From assembly GCF_003957375.1 (NCBI RefSeq), contig NZ_CP025473.1:1885501-1949500 (forward strand): a stretch of 64,000 nt of DNA, written 5' to 3'. This DNA is from Enterococcus mundtii. GTDB taxonomy: Bacteria; Bacillota; Bacilli; Lactobacillales; Enterococcaceae. Under the pieces are notes generated by a model. That model had not been told where the DNA came from. It made no database searches and saw only the letters and a list, made by a program, of their open reading frames with translations. How positions within the stretch are numbered: position 1 is the first letter of the stretch; each line of letters opens with the position of its first letter. This document shows, piece by piece, positions 1 through 9,102 of the stretch. A program made the position numbers and the translations under genes.

Positions 1-47
1 TTTTGATTTCTCAGCTTAATGTTGAAGGTCAGCTTCTTGAACACCGT
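1..47. repeat. Partial copy of dispersed intergenic element, cut by window edge
   Basis: Positions 13-47 match 10242-10276 at 33 of 35 bases, and on the opposite strand the end motif ACGGTGTTC is shared with 36213-36221. The next stretch, 53-61, carries the other end motif (GAGGTTGTG), so two elements of the family seem to abut here. The rest of this copy lies outside the window. Confidence 0.6.
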
Positions 48-81
48 TTGTCGAGGTTGTGAAAAAAACGTTTTGACCTGT

Positions 82-134
82 AAATAAGCGATAACCCCAA
101 AGTAGAAACTCTTTTCGGGTTATCGCTTATTTTT
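82..134. terminator. Bidirectional terminator after the GNAT gene
   Basis: A 16-bp perfect inverted repeat (82-97 with 117-132) is followed on the plus strand by a T run. It lies just downstream of the minus-strand gene ending at 152 and forms the hairpin core of a copy of the dispersed element. Confidence 0.7.
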
Positions 135-151
135 AGTTGCTTTTTCTGATA

Positions 152-592
152 TCAGTTAGTTGCCTGTTCATTTACTATTTGTTTCTTTAAATAGAATTTC
201 GTTGTGCCAACAAAAGGCATATTTTCCACCGAAGCAAACACTTCAAAGCCGTGACTTTCGTAAAACTCTCTAGCTTGATAATCTTGTGTATTGACAGTCA
301 TATATAAGCATTGATATTCTAATGCTGTTTGTTGAACCGCTTCTATTAATCGTGATCCGATGCCTTCGTGACGGTACGATTGATCTACGCCAAGCAATGA
401 TAGATGCAAGGTATTTCCAAATAAAGATGCCACTGCGCCACCGATCCACTTCTCATCCTTAGATGCACTGATTGAAATGGTTTGAATTGTTAAGTGCTCA
501 TTTGTAGAAAATGATTGCATATATTGTTCGTTCAGTAGACCAATGATTTTCTTTTCTGTTTCTTCGGATTCGCTTTTCTTGATCTCAATCAT
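152..592 (-). CDS. GNAT family N-acetyltransferase
   Basis: A 146-residue protein with the GNAT fold. The acetyl-CoA binding motif A is visible near residues 76-86 as YRHEGIGSRL, and a C-terminal stretch (YESHGFEVFA) follows the usual motif B pattern. It should transfer an acetyl group from acetyl-CoA to an amine; the substrate cannot be read from the sequence. The start is supported by GAGAGG nine bases upstream. It is separated from the YtxH gene by a strong terminator at 623-666, so it is probably transcribed alone. Family assignment is secure; function beyond that is unknown. Confidence 0.85.
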   Translation of the reverse strand: MIEIKKSESEETEKKIIGLLNEQYMQSFSTNEHLTIQTISISASKDEKWIGGAVASLFGNTLHLSLLGVDQSYRHEGIGSRLIEAVQQTALEYQCLYMTVNTQDYQAREFYESHGFEVFASVENMPFVGTTKFYLKKQIVNEQATN

Positions 593-622
593 TTACAATA
601 TCCTCTCCACGTAAGATTAGAG

Positions 623-666
623 AAAAAAGGACACGAATCAGGTTGTTTCCTGATCGTGCCTTTTCT
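623..666 (-). terminator. Rho-independent terminator downstream of the YtxH gene
   Basis: An 18-base arm (625-642) pairs with 649-664 around a short loop. Read on the minus strand the stem is followed by a run of T, directly after the YtxH gene that ends at 687. Confidence 0.8.
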
Positions 667-686
667 TGCTCACTTTTTAGTGTTGC

Positions 687-1250
687 TTATTTAAATGTAT
701 CTTTTAGATCTTCTTTCGCAGTAGCTGCATCTTCTTTTGCCATTTCAGACAAGATTTTTGCATCTTCAGTTATTGGTTTAGCCTCGTCAATGCCTTCTTT
801 TACAGTACTACCTGCTTGATCTGCTGTATCTTTGATGTCGATCATGATGTCTTCTTTCGCAGCTGTGGCTGTGTCGCCTAAATCAGCGGCAGATTTTTTG
901 AAACGATCAGATAAATCAGCTGATTGTTCTTTCAAGGTCACTAAAATATCTTCTGATTCATCTCCTGCATCTGCTGTTGCGTCTGAGACTGTTTGTTTTA
1001 CATTACCAGCTAGATTGCCTGCTTGTTGTGAAAGATCTTGCGCTTTGTCTTTTGCGATACTTGTCAATTCAGTTGATTTTTCTTTTGCCATCTCTGTATA
1101 ATCAGAAGCCATATCTAGAAAATCATCCGCTTGTGCTGCTAATTCATCCCGTAATTCTTTACCTGATTTTGGTGCAAGTAGCAATGCTGCCACTGCTGCG
1201 GCTGTACCACCAATCACTGCACCTAGTAAAAATCCACCTTTTTTTGCCAT
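687..1250 (-). CDS. YtxH domain-containing protein
   Basis: A 187-residue protein. Residues 6-27 form one glycine- and alanine-rich membrane segment that runs into LLLAPKSGKELRDEL, the signature of the YtxH family. The remainder is a long, polar, alanine- and lysine-rich helix with repeated short AKED/AKEK units and is likely coiled coil. Known family members are small general-stress or envelope-associated proteins without a defined reaction. The start has GGAGG upstream, and the gene follows the DUF948 gene by two bases, so the two are co-transcribed and probably act together at the membrane. Confidence 0.85.
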   Translation of the reverse strand: MAKKGGFLLGAVIGGTAAAVAALLLAPKSGKELRDELAAQADDFLDMASDYTEMAKEKSTELTSIAKDKAQDLSQQAGNLAGNVKQTVSDATADAGDESEDILVTLKEQSADLSDRFKKSAADLGDTATAAKEDIMIDIKDTADQAGSTVKEGIDEAKPITEDAKILSEMAKEDAATAKEDLKDTFK

Positions 1251-1252
1251 GA

Positions 1253-1696
1253 TTATTTTCCTCCTGTCGTATCTGTTGTTGTTTTTTTGTGTTTAAAGAA
1301 TTTCACCGCAGTCCCACCGACTTTGCTGGCAACAGTTGCTTTTGCTGTTGTTTTACCGATGCCACCGACTTTTGTAACGATGTGTTTGCTTGAAGAATTC
1401 AATTCTGATACACTCTCGCTCAAATCAGCGACAGCTGTAAATAAAGGATCGATTGTTGCTACTTTTCCGTTGATATCATTCAATAATTCGTTGCTTTTCA
1501 CTAACAAGCCCTCGACTTGTCTCGATAAAAGATCAACATCTTTTGTAACGACTTCAATCGTTGTGTTTGCTTCTGTTACTGTTTGCTCTGCTTTTTCAAT
1601 CGTTTTTGCTAATCGAATCAATACACGTACTAGAAAGACCACAAGTATTGCAAAAGCAATTGCTGCAATCAAGCCAGCAATTTCTCCAACTGTCAT
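1253..1696 (-). CDS. DUF948 domain-containing protein
   Basis: A membrane segment at about residues 5-25 (AIAFAILVVFLVRVLI) is followed by a helical region rich in V, T and E and a basic tail. This is the layout of DUF948 proteins, which are commonly paired with YtxH proteins in Firmicutes, as here. I start it at 1696 because AGGAGG sits seven bases upstream; an in-frame TTG two codons earlier lacks that spacing. Biochemical function is unknown. The order DUF948-YtxH suggests a membrane-anchored stress module transcribed separately from galU. Confidence 0.8.
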   Translation of the reverse strand: MTVGEIAGLIAAIAFAILVVFLVRVLIRLAKTIEKAEQTVTEANTTIEVVTKDVDLLSRQVEGLLVKSNELLNDINGKVATIDPLFTAVADLSESVSELNSSSKHIVTKVGGIGKTTAKATVASKVGGTAVKFFKHKKTTTDTTGGK

Positions 1697-1769
1697 AATC
1701 AAGCCTCCTTCTCCTCTTCCTTGCTATAAGGATAGCATTTTCATATTTTTTAAACAAATAAAAAATAGC

Positions 1770-1816
1770 AAAAAGCTTCAACTACCTACATTTTGATCAG
1801 CAGCTGAAGCATCTCG
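1770..1816 (-). terminator. Terminator of the hprK-lgt-gpsA-galU operon
   Basis: GCTTCA and TGAAGC arms (1775-1780 and 1805-1810) enclose a loop of about 24 bases, and the minus-strand stem is followed by TTTTTG. It lies immediately after the galU stop. Confidence 0.6.
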
Positions 1817-1821
1817 CTTGT

Positions 1822-2754
1822 TTACTTTTTGTTAGTTGGTTCAGAAGTTTCTGTTGATTGATTGAAAGATGAAGGCGTCTCTGCTGCTAAAGACTTACCT
1901 AATGTTAGAATATATTCTCTTAACGGTCCACCCACTTCTGGATGTGTCAACCCATATTCGATGCTTGTTTTCATAAAACCAAATTTGTCGCCGACATCGT
2001 AACGTTTACCCGTAAATTTACGTGCGAATACGCGTTGTGTCTTATTCAATGTATCGATTGCATCGGTCAATTGGATCTCATTACCTGCACCTGGTTTTTG
2101 CTCTGCTAAGACATCAAAGATTTCGGGTGTCAATAAATAGCGTCCAATAATTGCTAAATCACTTGGTGCTTTACTTGGTTCAGGCTTTTCAACAAAATCT
2201 TTGACATTGAATAAGCCGTCTTCTAATTCTTCTCCTGGATTGATGATTCCATATTTAGAGGTATCTTTGTGTGGTACTTGCATCACGGCGATTGTTGATG
2301 CATGTGTACGCTCATAATCGTCGATCAGTTGTTGTGTCAATGGGATTTCATCTTCCATGATGTCATCGCCTAACATGACAACAAACGGTTCATTTCCGAT
2401 GAATGCTCTTGCTTGCAACACAGCGTGTCCTAACCCTTTAGGATGCGATTGACGAATAAAATGAAGGTTTACATCCGTTGTTTCTTCCACTAATTTTAGT
2501 AATTCAGTTTTTCCTTTTTCGCCTAAGTTCGTTTCTAATTCGATATTTGAGTCAAAATGATCTTCAATTGGGCGTTTTGCTTTACCTGTGACGATCAAAA
2601 TGTCTTCAATCCCTGATTTTAACGCTTCTTCTACGATAAATTGAATCGTTGGTTTATCAACGATCGGCAACATTTCTTTTGCCATCGCTTTTGTTGCAGG
2701 TAAAAATCTTGTTCCTAAACCTGCTGCTGGAATCACTGCTTTTTTTACTTTCAT
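1822..2754 (-). CDS. galU: UTP--glucose-1-phosphate uridylyltransferase
   Basis: Makes UDP-glucose from UTP and glucose 1-phosphate in the cytoplasm, feeding glycolipid, teichoic acid and capsule synthesis. The N-terminal nucleotide-binding motif [10 protein letters not shown] and the following KEMLP lysine motif are intact, and the length (310 residues) is typical. The start is the ATG at 2754, with GGGAGAG seven bases upstream; an upstream in-frame ATG would overlap gpsA and adds a non-homologous leader. It is the last gene of hprK-lgt-gpsA-galU, 22 bases after gpsA. A proline/serine-rich tail of about 20 residues follows the catalytic domain. Confidence 0.95.
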   Translation of the reverse strand: MKVKKAVIPAAGLGTRFLPATKAMAKEMLPIVDKPTIQFIVEEALKSGIEDILIVTGKAKRPIEDHFDSNIELETNLGEKGKTELLKLVEETTDVNLHFIRQSHPKGLGHAVLQARAFIGNEPFVVMLGDDIMEDEIPLTQQLIDDYERTHASTIAVMQVPHKDTSKYGIINPGEELEDGLFNVKDFVEKPEPSKAPSDLAIIGRYLLTPEIFDVLAEQKPGAGNEIQLTDAIDTLNKTQRVFARKFTGKRYDVGDKFGFMKTSIEYGLTHPEVGGPLREYILTLGKSLAAETPSSFNQSTETSEPTNKK

Positions 2755-2776
2755 TTTTTTCTCTCCCTTAAAAATG

Positions 2777-3790
2777 TTAGTGAAATTCATTCTCTTTTTT
2801 GCCATCGCGCAACATGATCTCTGTCGCTGCTTCATTTATGTTCTTGTGCTCATATAGCACTTCATAAATCGTTTGAGTGATCGGCATCTCGATCCCCATG
2901 GTCTCAGCTAACTCTTTAGCGACTCGTGTTGTCTGGACACCTTCCACGACCATGCCCATATTATTCAAGACTTCGCTTAATTCATGGCCTTGTCCAAGCA
3001 GATTACCGGTACGCCAATTTCTCGAGTGGATACTTGTACAAGTGACAATCAAATCACCGACACCGCTCAGTCCGATGAAGGTCAACGGATTTGCTCCCAT
3101 AGCAACACCTAAGCGGCTGATTTCTGCTAATCCTCTTGTCATGATAGCTGCCTTTGCATTATCCCCAAAACCTAAGCCATGGATTGCACCTGCACCGATT
3201 GCGATAATGTTTTTTAAAGCGGCACCCATTTCAACCCCAATGACATCAGGATTCGTATAGATTCGGAAATAATGATTCAAAAATAGTGTTTGAACAAATT
3301 TAGCAGCATCTGTCTCCGTACTTGCAGCAGTAATCGTCGTAATATCGTGACGAGCCACTTCTTCTGCGTGACTTGGACCCGATAAAACAGCAATTGCTTG
3401 TCTCTTTTCTGCTGGGATCTCTTCTGCTAGGACTTCTGAGATCCGCTTGTGTGTTCCTTGTTCTAAGCCTTTACTTGCATGGATGATCACTGGTTTTGTT
3501 TGCAAAACCTCAACGAGTTCTTGACATACAGAACGAATCGCCTTAGTCGGTACAACAAACAAAACAGCATCTACATCAGAAACAGCCTTCGCCATGTCCG
3601 AGTATGCGATGATCGTTTTGGGCAATTGGTGTTTTGGTAAATAACGCTCATTGGTATGCTTTTGGTTGATTTCATTAACCTGTGAGGCACGGTGACTCCA
3701 GAGTCGAACGTCATGACCATTTTCAGCAAGCACTTGTGCTAATGCTGTTCCCCACGAGCCAGCACCTAAAACCGCTACCCTATATTTCAT
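2777..3790 (-). CDS. gpsA: NAD(P)-dependent glycerol-3-phosphate dehydrogenase
   Basis: Reduces dihydroxyacetone phosphate to sn-glycerol 3-phosphate, the backbone precursor of membrane phospholipids and teichoic acids. The N-terminal Rossmann motif is GAGSWGTAL (residues 9-17), and the catalytic lysine lies in [10 protein letters not shown] near residue 190. Length (337 residues) is normal. AGGAG precedes the start. It is placed between lgt and galU in the operon, which fits a grouping of lipid and cell-envelope precursor functions. Confidence 0.96.
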   Translation of the reverse strand: MKYRVAVLGAGSWGTALAQVLAENGHDVRLWSHRASQVNEINQKHTNERYLPKHQLPKTIIAYSDMAKAVSDVDAVLFVVPTKAIRSVCQELVEVLQTKPVIIHASKGLEQGTHKRISEVLAEEIPAEKRQAIAVLSGPSHAEEVARHDITTITAASTETDAAKFVQTLFLNHYFRIYTNPDVIGVEMGAALKNIIAIGAGAIHGLGFGDNAKAAIMTRGLAEISRLGVAMGANPLTFIGLSGVGDLIVTCTSIHSRNWRTGNLLGQGHELSEVLNNMGMVVEGVQTTRVAKELAETMGIEMPITQTIYEVLYEHKNINEAATEIMLRDGKKENEFH

Positions 3791-3833
3791 TTTACCACTC
3801 CTGCAAATTTTTTCATTTTTTTCGACTTGGACT

Positions 3834-4664
3834 TTAGATAATGAATTGATTTTTTCCTAAAGATCGGTCGTAATCTGGTAAGTTGCCTTTTTTTCGACGC
3901 CAGATGAATAGAACGATTGCTCCAATGAATAGCACAGCAGATAAAAGCTGTGACACACGGATTGTATCTAAAAAGTAAAGACTATCCGTTCTCATTCCTT
4001 CGATGAAGAAACGACCAAAACTATACCATATCAAGTAAATCAGTGCGATTTCCCCTTTTTTCAAAAGATGTGTTTTTTTCCTTAGTAATAAGAGGAGGAT
4101 CACGCCTATAAGGCTCCATATTGATTCATAAAGGAAAGTTGGTTGTCGATAGATCCCATCGATATACATATTATCAATAATAAAATTCGGTAAATATAGA
4201 CTTTCTAAGAAACTCCTTGTTGTATCTGGTCCAAATGCTTCATGGTTCATGAAATTTCCCCAGCGTCCAATTGCTTGTGCTAATAAAACACTAGGTGCAG
4301 CAATGTCCAAGAACGTCCAGACATCAATGAAGTGATATTTCGTGTAAAAATATAATGTGATACCGCCTGCAATCAGACCACCATAAATCGCTAGGCCGCC
4401 TGAACGGATATTGAATATTTGGATCGGATTTGCAATATACTGTGGTAAATCGAACAAGATGTAATACAAGCGTGCGCCAATGATCGATAGCGGTAATCCC
4501 CATAACATAAAGTCAGTTACGTCTTCTGCTTTCATTCCTACCCTTACTGCTTCTCGACTGCTTAACCACATGGCGATAATAATGCCTGAAACAATGATCA
4601 ATGCATACCAGTAAATAGGAACTCCTAAAAGGTCAAAAGCGACCCGGTTGATTTGTGCAATCAT
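3834..4664 (-). CDS. lgt: Prolipoprotein diacylglyceryl transferase
   Basis: Transfers a diacylglyceryl group from phosphatidylglycerol to the lipobox cysteine of prelipoproteins at the membrane. The protein (276 residues) has several hydrophobic segments and the Lgt signature GRWGNFMNHEAFG at about residues 133-145. AGGAG lies seven bases before the start. It follows hprK by 14 bases. Substrates in this window would include the lipoprotein PstS. Confidence 0.96.
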   Translation of the reverse strand: MIAQINRVAFDLLGVPIYWYALIIVSGIIIAMWLSSREAVRVGMKAEDVTDFMLWGLPLSIIGARLYYILFDLPQYIANPIQIFNIRSGGLAIYGGLIAGGITLYFYTKYHFIDVWTFLDIAAPSVLLAQAIGRWGNFMNHEAFGPDTTRSFLESLYLPNFIIDNMYIDGIYRQPTFLYESIWSLIGVILLLLLRKKTHLLKKGEIALIYLIWYSFGRFFIEGMRTDSLYFLDTIRVSQLLSAVLFIGAIVLFIWRRKKGNLPDYDRSLGKNQFII

Positions 4665-4678
4665 ACTTTCACTCCTAG

Positions 4679-5617
4679 CTATTGTCCGTTTGAATTTTCT
4701 TCGATCAAACGGCTCAATCTTTCTTCAAATGTCTTCGTTGCATCGAACCCCATCGTTTTCGCACGGAAATTCATCGCAGCAACTTCAATGATGATTGCGA
4801 CATTTCGTCCAGTTTTCACAGGTATTTTGATTTGGGGAATACCTACTTCCGCAATTTCAACAGAAGTATCTTCAGACCCTAAACGATCGTATTTTTTCTC
4901 TTTTGCCCAAGCTTCTAAGTAGACAGCTAATTGGACTTGCATCGATCCTCTGACTGCACTGGCCCCAAAAAGATTCATCACATCAATGATCCCGATTCCG
5001 CGAATCTCAATCAAATGTTCAAGGATTTTTGGTGGCTCTCCAATAACAGTTAGCTCATCTTGTTGATACACATCCACTCGATCATCTGCAATTAATCGAT
5101 GGCCTCTTTTGATCAGTTCTAACGCTGTTTCACTCTTTCCAATGCCACTATCTCCTTGGATCAAGACACCTAGTCCATAGACATCGACTAAGACGCCGTG
5201 AACACTAGTCCTAGGTGCTAATCGTCCATCTAAATAACTTGATAACTCACCAAGCAAACGTGAGGTTGAGATCGGCGAACGCAAAACGGCCATGCCATGT
5301 TCATTTGCTGCTTGAATCATTTCTTCTGGTGCAGCTAAACCTCTAGAGATGATAAAGGCTGGCATGTCTTCACTGCATAAACGACGCATGATCATCAAAC
5401 GCTCTTCCGGCATCATCCGTTCTGCAAAGCTGATTTCTTTACTCCCAAATAACTGTAGTCGGTCATGGGAATAATAATTAAAATAACCGGTCAATTCCAG
5501 TCCAGGTCTGGAGATATCACCAGTTACGATGACACGATTTAGACTTTGCTCGTCACCAGTGACGATTTCTAATGATAGTTTTTCTACTAATTGGCTAACT
5601 TTTACCATTTCTGCCAT
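4679..5617 (-). CDS. hprK: HPr kinase/phosphorylase
   Basis: Phosphorylates and dephosphorylates Ser46 of the phosphotransferase protein HPr, the central switch of carbon catabolite control in Firmicutes. The P-loop GDSGIGKS is at residues 155-162, the catalytic His at 140, and the family signature [10 protein letters not shown] at 204-213. Length is 312 residues, as expected. The start has GAGG seven bases upstream. It is the first gene of the operon that continues with lgt, gpsA and galU; the promoter should lie in 5618-5770, where I see no clear hexamers. Confidence 0.96.
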   Translation of the reverse strand: MAEMVKVSQLVEKLSLEIVTGDEQSLNRVIVTGDISRPGLELTGYFNYYSHDRLQLFGSKEISFAERMMPEERLMIMRRLCSEDMPAFIISRGLAAPEEMIQAANEHGMAVLRSPISTSRLLGELSSYLDGRLAPRTSVHGVLVDVYGLGVLIQGDSGIGKSETALELIKRGHRLIADDRVDVYQQDELTVIGEPPKILEHLIEIRGIGIIDVMNLFGASAVRGSMQVQLAVYLEAWAKEKKYDRLGSEDTSVEIAEVGIPQIKIPVKTGRNVAIIIEVAAMNFRAKTMGFDATKTFEERLSRLIEENSNGQ

Positions 5618-5764
5618 TCGTATACCTCATTTCTATTAAACTGTTCTCTTTTATTTTATCATTCTATCGGTAAAAGTACTACCAATAAAAAAAACAAGGG
5701 ATATCCTTTTCATTACACTCGTTTTTTTGGCAAGCGCCGATCAAGAAATCGCTATCATCTCTTT

Positions 5765-5806
5765 GCAAATAAGAAGAGGAAGCGACAATTGCCACCTCCT
5801 CTTTCC
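5765..5806 (-). terminator. Terminator of the lia operon
   Basis: GAAGAGGA (5773-5780) pairs with TCCTCTTTC (5797-5805); on the minus strand the stem is followed by a T-rich stretch. It lies downstream of liaZ and before hprK. Confidence 0.55.
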
Positions 5807-5845
5807 ACTTATTTGAATGTGCTTTATTGTCCTTTGCATTGTTTT

Positions 5846-6202
5846 CTAACGATTCCTGTTCATATTACGATTGCTAACGATGATATTTACGAATGACATG
5901 ATCACTGCAATCATTATTGCTGATCCAAATGACGAAAAGCTAAAATTAGCTGCTCCGACAAAGAAGGAGGTCATTTGTAAAATCAATGCGTTGATCACAA
6001 AAGTGAATAATCCAAACGTCAACAAGGTAAAGGGGATCGATAAAAACATAATGAATGGCTTGACTAATAGATTCAGCACAGAAAGAACAAAACTTGCCAC
6101 GACTGCGGTCCAAATACTATTCACAAATATCATATTTGGAAAAATAACTGCCAGAGAGATAAACGTCAGCGTACTAACAACAATACGTTGAAGATAAGAC
6201 AT
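5846..6202 (-). CDS. liaZ: Phage-holin-like membrane protein (LiaZ type)
   Basis: A 118-residue protein of four hydrophobic segments, matching the holin superfamily IV group of small membrane proteins. Its position as third gene after a DUF4097 protein and a PspC-domain protein is the LiaXYZ arrangement described in enterococci, where the operon is part of the membrane stress response to daptomycin and cationic peptides. Its ATG overlaps the liaY stop by one base, so translation is coupled. The exact role of LiaZ is not established. Confidence 0.8.
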   Translation of the reverse strand: MSYLQRIVVSTLTFISLAVIFPNMIFVNSIWTAVVASFVLSVLNLLVKPFIMFLSIPFTLLTFGLFTFVINALILQMTSFFVGAANFSFSSFGSAIMIAVIMSFVNIIVSNRNMNRNR

Positions 6203-6507
6203 TAAAAGTCACTCCATTCGTCATCGTTGATTTTCTCTGCCTCTTTTCGTTTATTCGTTTGTTCTCTGTAGTTGTTTTTTTGATAATAGTCGTTGTCATG
6301 TCCATAACGACGTTGATTATTCTTTCCTGAAGGCACGAGTAAAGCCAACAGAATGTATAAAATAATTGGGCTTCCGAATGCAACTAAACTTAAGAAGACG
6401 TAAATGACACGAACAACTGTTGGATCAATCCCAAGATATTCAGCAATCCCAGCTAAAGTACCAGTCAATACAATATTTTTATTTGATTTTGTCAACTTTT
6501 TTTTCAC
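6202..6507 (-). CDS. liaY: PspC domain protein (LiaY type)
   Basis: A 101-residue protein. Residues about 8-60 form a PspC domain: a short basic stretch, the conserved IAEYLGIDPTVVRVIYVFL, then a second hydrophobic helix. The tail is highly charged and probably cytoplasmic. In enterococci LiaY links the surface sensor LiaX to membrane remodelling. It follows liaX after 153 bases that contain a hairpin (6617-6658) and is translationally coupled to liaZ. Confidence 0.85.
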   Translation of the reverse strand: MKKKLTKSNKNIVLTGTLAGIAEYLGIDPTVVRVIYVFLSLVAFGSPIILYILLALLVPSGKNNQRRYGHDNDYYQKNNYREQTNKRKEAEKINDDEWSDF

Positions 6508-6616
6508 TTTCTTTCACCTCTGTTCTACTATTTTAATTGAAGAAAGATGCTAAAACAATCTTACTTCGGAAGATTTATTGAAATAATAAACCGATTGTTT
6601 GTTTCTTATAAGTATG

Positions 6617-6658
6617 ATTTTCGCTTCGTCTTCCTCTTTCAGAAGGTCGAAGCGAAAA
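6617..6658 (-). other. Hairpin between liaX and liaY
   Basis: An inverted repeat (TTTTCGCTTCG with CGAAGCGAAAA and an inner GAAG/CTTC pair) lies between the liaX stop and liaY. The minus-strand stem is not followed by a U run. It may be an mRNA processing or stabilising element, or a leaky terminator that lowers liaY-liaZ expression relative to liaX. Confidence 0.5.
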
Positions 6659-6660
6659 AA

Positions 6661-8232
6661 TTATTTATCTGTATCTTTTAAATAGATACTACCTGTTGTA
6701 GTAGATAATTCAATTTTCGCCATTTCATTTTCAGAAAGGCGACGGAATTCTAACATTTGATTCGTGCGCTCTTTCTTTTCACGGATCACTTCATAATCAG
6801 ACAGCCGACTATTGATACTACCGAGACTTGTTTTTGCGTGACCGTCCATACCGATAGTTGTTGGCAATGCAACTTTGACGTTACCATTAACTGAGCTTGC
6901 TTCGATTTTCTTCAAACGATCTTCTTTCACTGTCAGACGAACATCCCCATTGACCAATGAGATCGCTAAGTTTTCTGGTGTTGCGCCAAAAGTAACTGTA
7001 CCATTGACTGTTTCAATGATTGAATCTAAAATATCTCCATTACGGACATCGATATTTCCGTTGACTCCACCAATCTCAAGCATCGTTGCAGCCATTTGCT
7101 CAACCAAGATATTACCGTTTGTTGATTTCATGTAAATATCTTTTACATCTAAGTCTTCAACTACAATATTACCATTGAGGAATTTGATTGCTGTATGGTC
7201 ATACGTGCGTTTTGGTAAGTAGAAGACTAAATCGGCACGTACACGTTTGTTCGGGATTTGGAAAGAAATGTGTTCATCATTGACTTCGATTTGACTGCGT
7301 TCAGCAAAAGCTTCATATGGCTCTGCACCCATTTTTCCATAAAGCTTGATTTTCGCTTCGACTTTTACGTCTTCGCTATCCCAAGTTTTCAAGGTGACAT
7401 TCCCATTAGCCGCTTTGATGTCGATAATACTTGCTTGTGGCGCGCTATAGTAAAATTCGTGTTCAAATTTAGTTGTGGCGATCCCAGGTACTCGTAAGCT
7501 GACATCTTTCCATTCCATATTGTCATTCACTGTTACGGAAACATTTTGGAAGGTTTTCTTTAAGAATTTACCTAGTTGACTCCCAGCTTCAGTCATTTTT
7601 TCGCCGACTTGGTTCAATGTGTCATTTGCTTGTTCTTTCCAATCCTCTGGCAAGTCAAATTTCTCAGCAAAGGTGTCTTTTTTCTCAGACCATTGGTTTT
7701 TACGGATATCCTTTAATTCAGCTTCAAGCTTGATACGCTCTTCAGATAAAAGATCACCGGCTGCTTCAAGTTCTTTGACTTCTTGCTCCAGTTGTTGACG
7801 TTGTGTCAATTCTTCTTCTGTTAGTTGATCCAACTCTTCTTTTGTATTCAATTGCATCAATGTTTCCTGTTTTTCATTGCGTGCAATTTTATTTTCAAAA
7901 AGTTTTGCGTTGACTTCATCTAAGTGAGCAGAAGTTTTATTCGCTTCAGTCGCCAATTCATCTAAGATTTTTTCTAGATTCTCTTTGTCTTCTTGTTCTT
8001 TTTGTCTTGGATCTGGTTTCACTGCTTCACGTTCAGCTTTGCCATTTTCAAGTTCATCGATCAAACGACTTGCTTCATCTTTTTCTTTACGATCAGCATG
8101 TACACGATCTGCCTCTTTTGCGATTTGCTTTTCATCTTTTTCAGTTGCCATACTCTCCAATAGGTCTAAACCTTCTTCAGTTGAAAGGATGCCTTTTTTA
8201 ACTAATTCTAAAATACGTTCTCTTTCTTTCAT
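6661..8232 (-). CDS. liaX: DUF4097 surface stress protein (LiaX type)
   Basis: A 523-residue protein. The first 30 residues form a short helical domain (ERERILELVKKGILSTEEGL) typical of proteins with a C-terminal DUF4097. A long charged coiled-coil region follows to about residue 190, then a beta-rich DUF4097 repeat domain with recurring NGN(I/V) turns to the C-terminus. There is no signal peptide. In E. faecalis LiaX is found at the cell surface, binds daptomycin and antimicrobial peptides and controls membrane remodelling. The gene heads the liaXYZ operon and has a perfect inverted repeat in its promoter region (8308-8321). Confidence 0.88.
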   Translation of the reverse strand: MKERERILELVKKGILSTEEGLDLLESMATEKDEKQIAKEADRVHADRKEKDEASRLIDELENGKAEREAVKPDPRQKEQEDKENLEKILDELATEANKTSAHLDEVNAKLFENKIARNEKQETLMQLNTKEELDQLTEEELTQRQQLEQEVKELEAAGDLLSEERIKLEAELKDIRKNQWSEKKDTFAEKFDLPEDWKEQANDTLNQVGEKMTEAGSQLGKFLKKTFQNVSVTVNDNMEWKDVSLRVPGIATTKFEHEFYYSAPQASIIDIKAANGNVTLKTWDSEDVKVEAKIKLYGKMGAEPYEAFAERSQIEVNDEHISFQIPNKRVRADLVFYLPKRTYDHTAIKFLNGNIVVEDLDVKDIYMKSTNGNILVEQMAATMLEIGGVNGNIDVRNGDILDSIIETVNGTVTFGATPENLAISLVNGDVRLTVKEDRLKKIEASSVNGNVKVALPTTIGMDGHAKTSLGSINSRLSDYEVIREKKERTNQMLEFRRLSENEMAKIELSTTTGSIYLKDTDK

Positions 8233-8286
8233 GGAAATTGCCTCCTTATAGCAAAAATTGTTTGCAAGCTTTTCCTTACATACATA

Positions 8287-8321
8287 TTATGCAATGATTT
8301 GAAGAAAAAGTCATAGGACTT
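8287..8321 (-). promoter_or_regulatory. liaX promoter region with inverted repeat
   Basis: AAGTC-ATAG-GACTT (8308-8321) is a perfect inverted repeat. On the minus strand it overlaps a candidate -35 (TATGAC), and CATAAT at 8287-8292 is a candidate -10. The position suits a response-regulator site, and LiaR is the known regulator of this operon; assignment to LiaR is inference. Confidence 0.45.
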
Positions 8322-8343
8322 AAGTTGTAACTTTCTCTCATTC

Positions 8344-9102
8344 TTAGGATGATTTTTTCTGTCGAGTAAATAAAATTGAAGAAATGACTGACGTTATCGG
8401 TAAAACAAGGATCGCTGCACTTGTCGTGACCACTACAGTTACATACTCCAAAACAAAAGTTTTTTCATTGATCAACTGGCCAAAAGACAATTCTAGATCA
8501 ATGAACCATAATATCAGAGCTAAACAATTTCCCATAAAAGCAAAAACCAAGGTCGTTACTGTTGTAGCTAAAATTTTTCTGCCGATCCGTATACTCGATT
8601 TTACTAATTCCCGATAGCTTTGTAATGGATCTGTGAGATATACTTCATACGTCGCACTAGCGACGGACACACTTGCATCTAATACGGCTCCACTCACACT
8701 GATCAATAAAATTGCGCGCGTCAATGCGAAAAAATCCAGAGGTACATGTAAATCGAACCCTGTTAGTTCATCTAATTCAACCCTTGTAAACCCTTGGATC
8801 GCTAATTCAGAAAGAAGCGGCGTCACCACTAAGAAAACTACTAAAAAAAGTAATACACTAAGAAAAGCTGCTTTCATCTTGAGATTGTAGCCATTAACAA
8901 AAAACAATGTGACACTAGTGATCAATAAAAATATCACGATGGCACTTGGTAATATTGGCAACCGAAAATGATAGAGGAGCAATAGAAGGAAAAACAATAG
9001 GATGTTGATGAACAGACCTAAAATCGTATAGAGCCCATTTTTCCCACCAACCAGTAAAATCAATAGCACTAAGAGAAGCGCTAAGAGCAAAAGTACATTC
9101 AT
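8344..9102 (-). CDS. YibE/F family membrane protein, second of pair
   Basis: A 252-residue protein of about seven hydrophobic segments belonging to the YibE/F family. It starts at the ATG at 9102, preceded by GGAGGG; that ATG overlaps the stop of the upstream partner (TGATG), so the two are translationally coupled and probably form one membrane complex. A segment near residues 140-165 (SVSGAVLDASVSVASA) parallels GMTGGVLDTVVTVTT in the partner, showing that the two proteins are related. Transport substrate and function are not known. Confidence 0.8.
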   Translation of the reverse strand: MNVLLLLALLLVLLILLVGGKNGLYTILGLFINILLFFLLLLLYHFRLPILPSAIVIFLLITSVTLFFVNGYNLKMKAAFLSVLLFLVVFLVVTPLLSELAIQGFTRVELDELTGFDLHVPLDFFALTRAILLISVSGAVLDASVSVASATYEVYLTDPLQSYRELVKSSIRIGRKILATTVTTLVFAFMGNCLALILWFIDLELSFGQLINEKTFVLEYVTVVVTTSAAILVLPITSVISSILFTRQKKSS

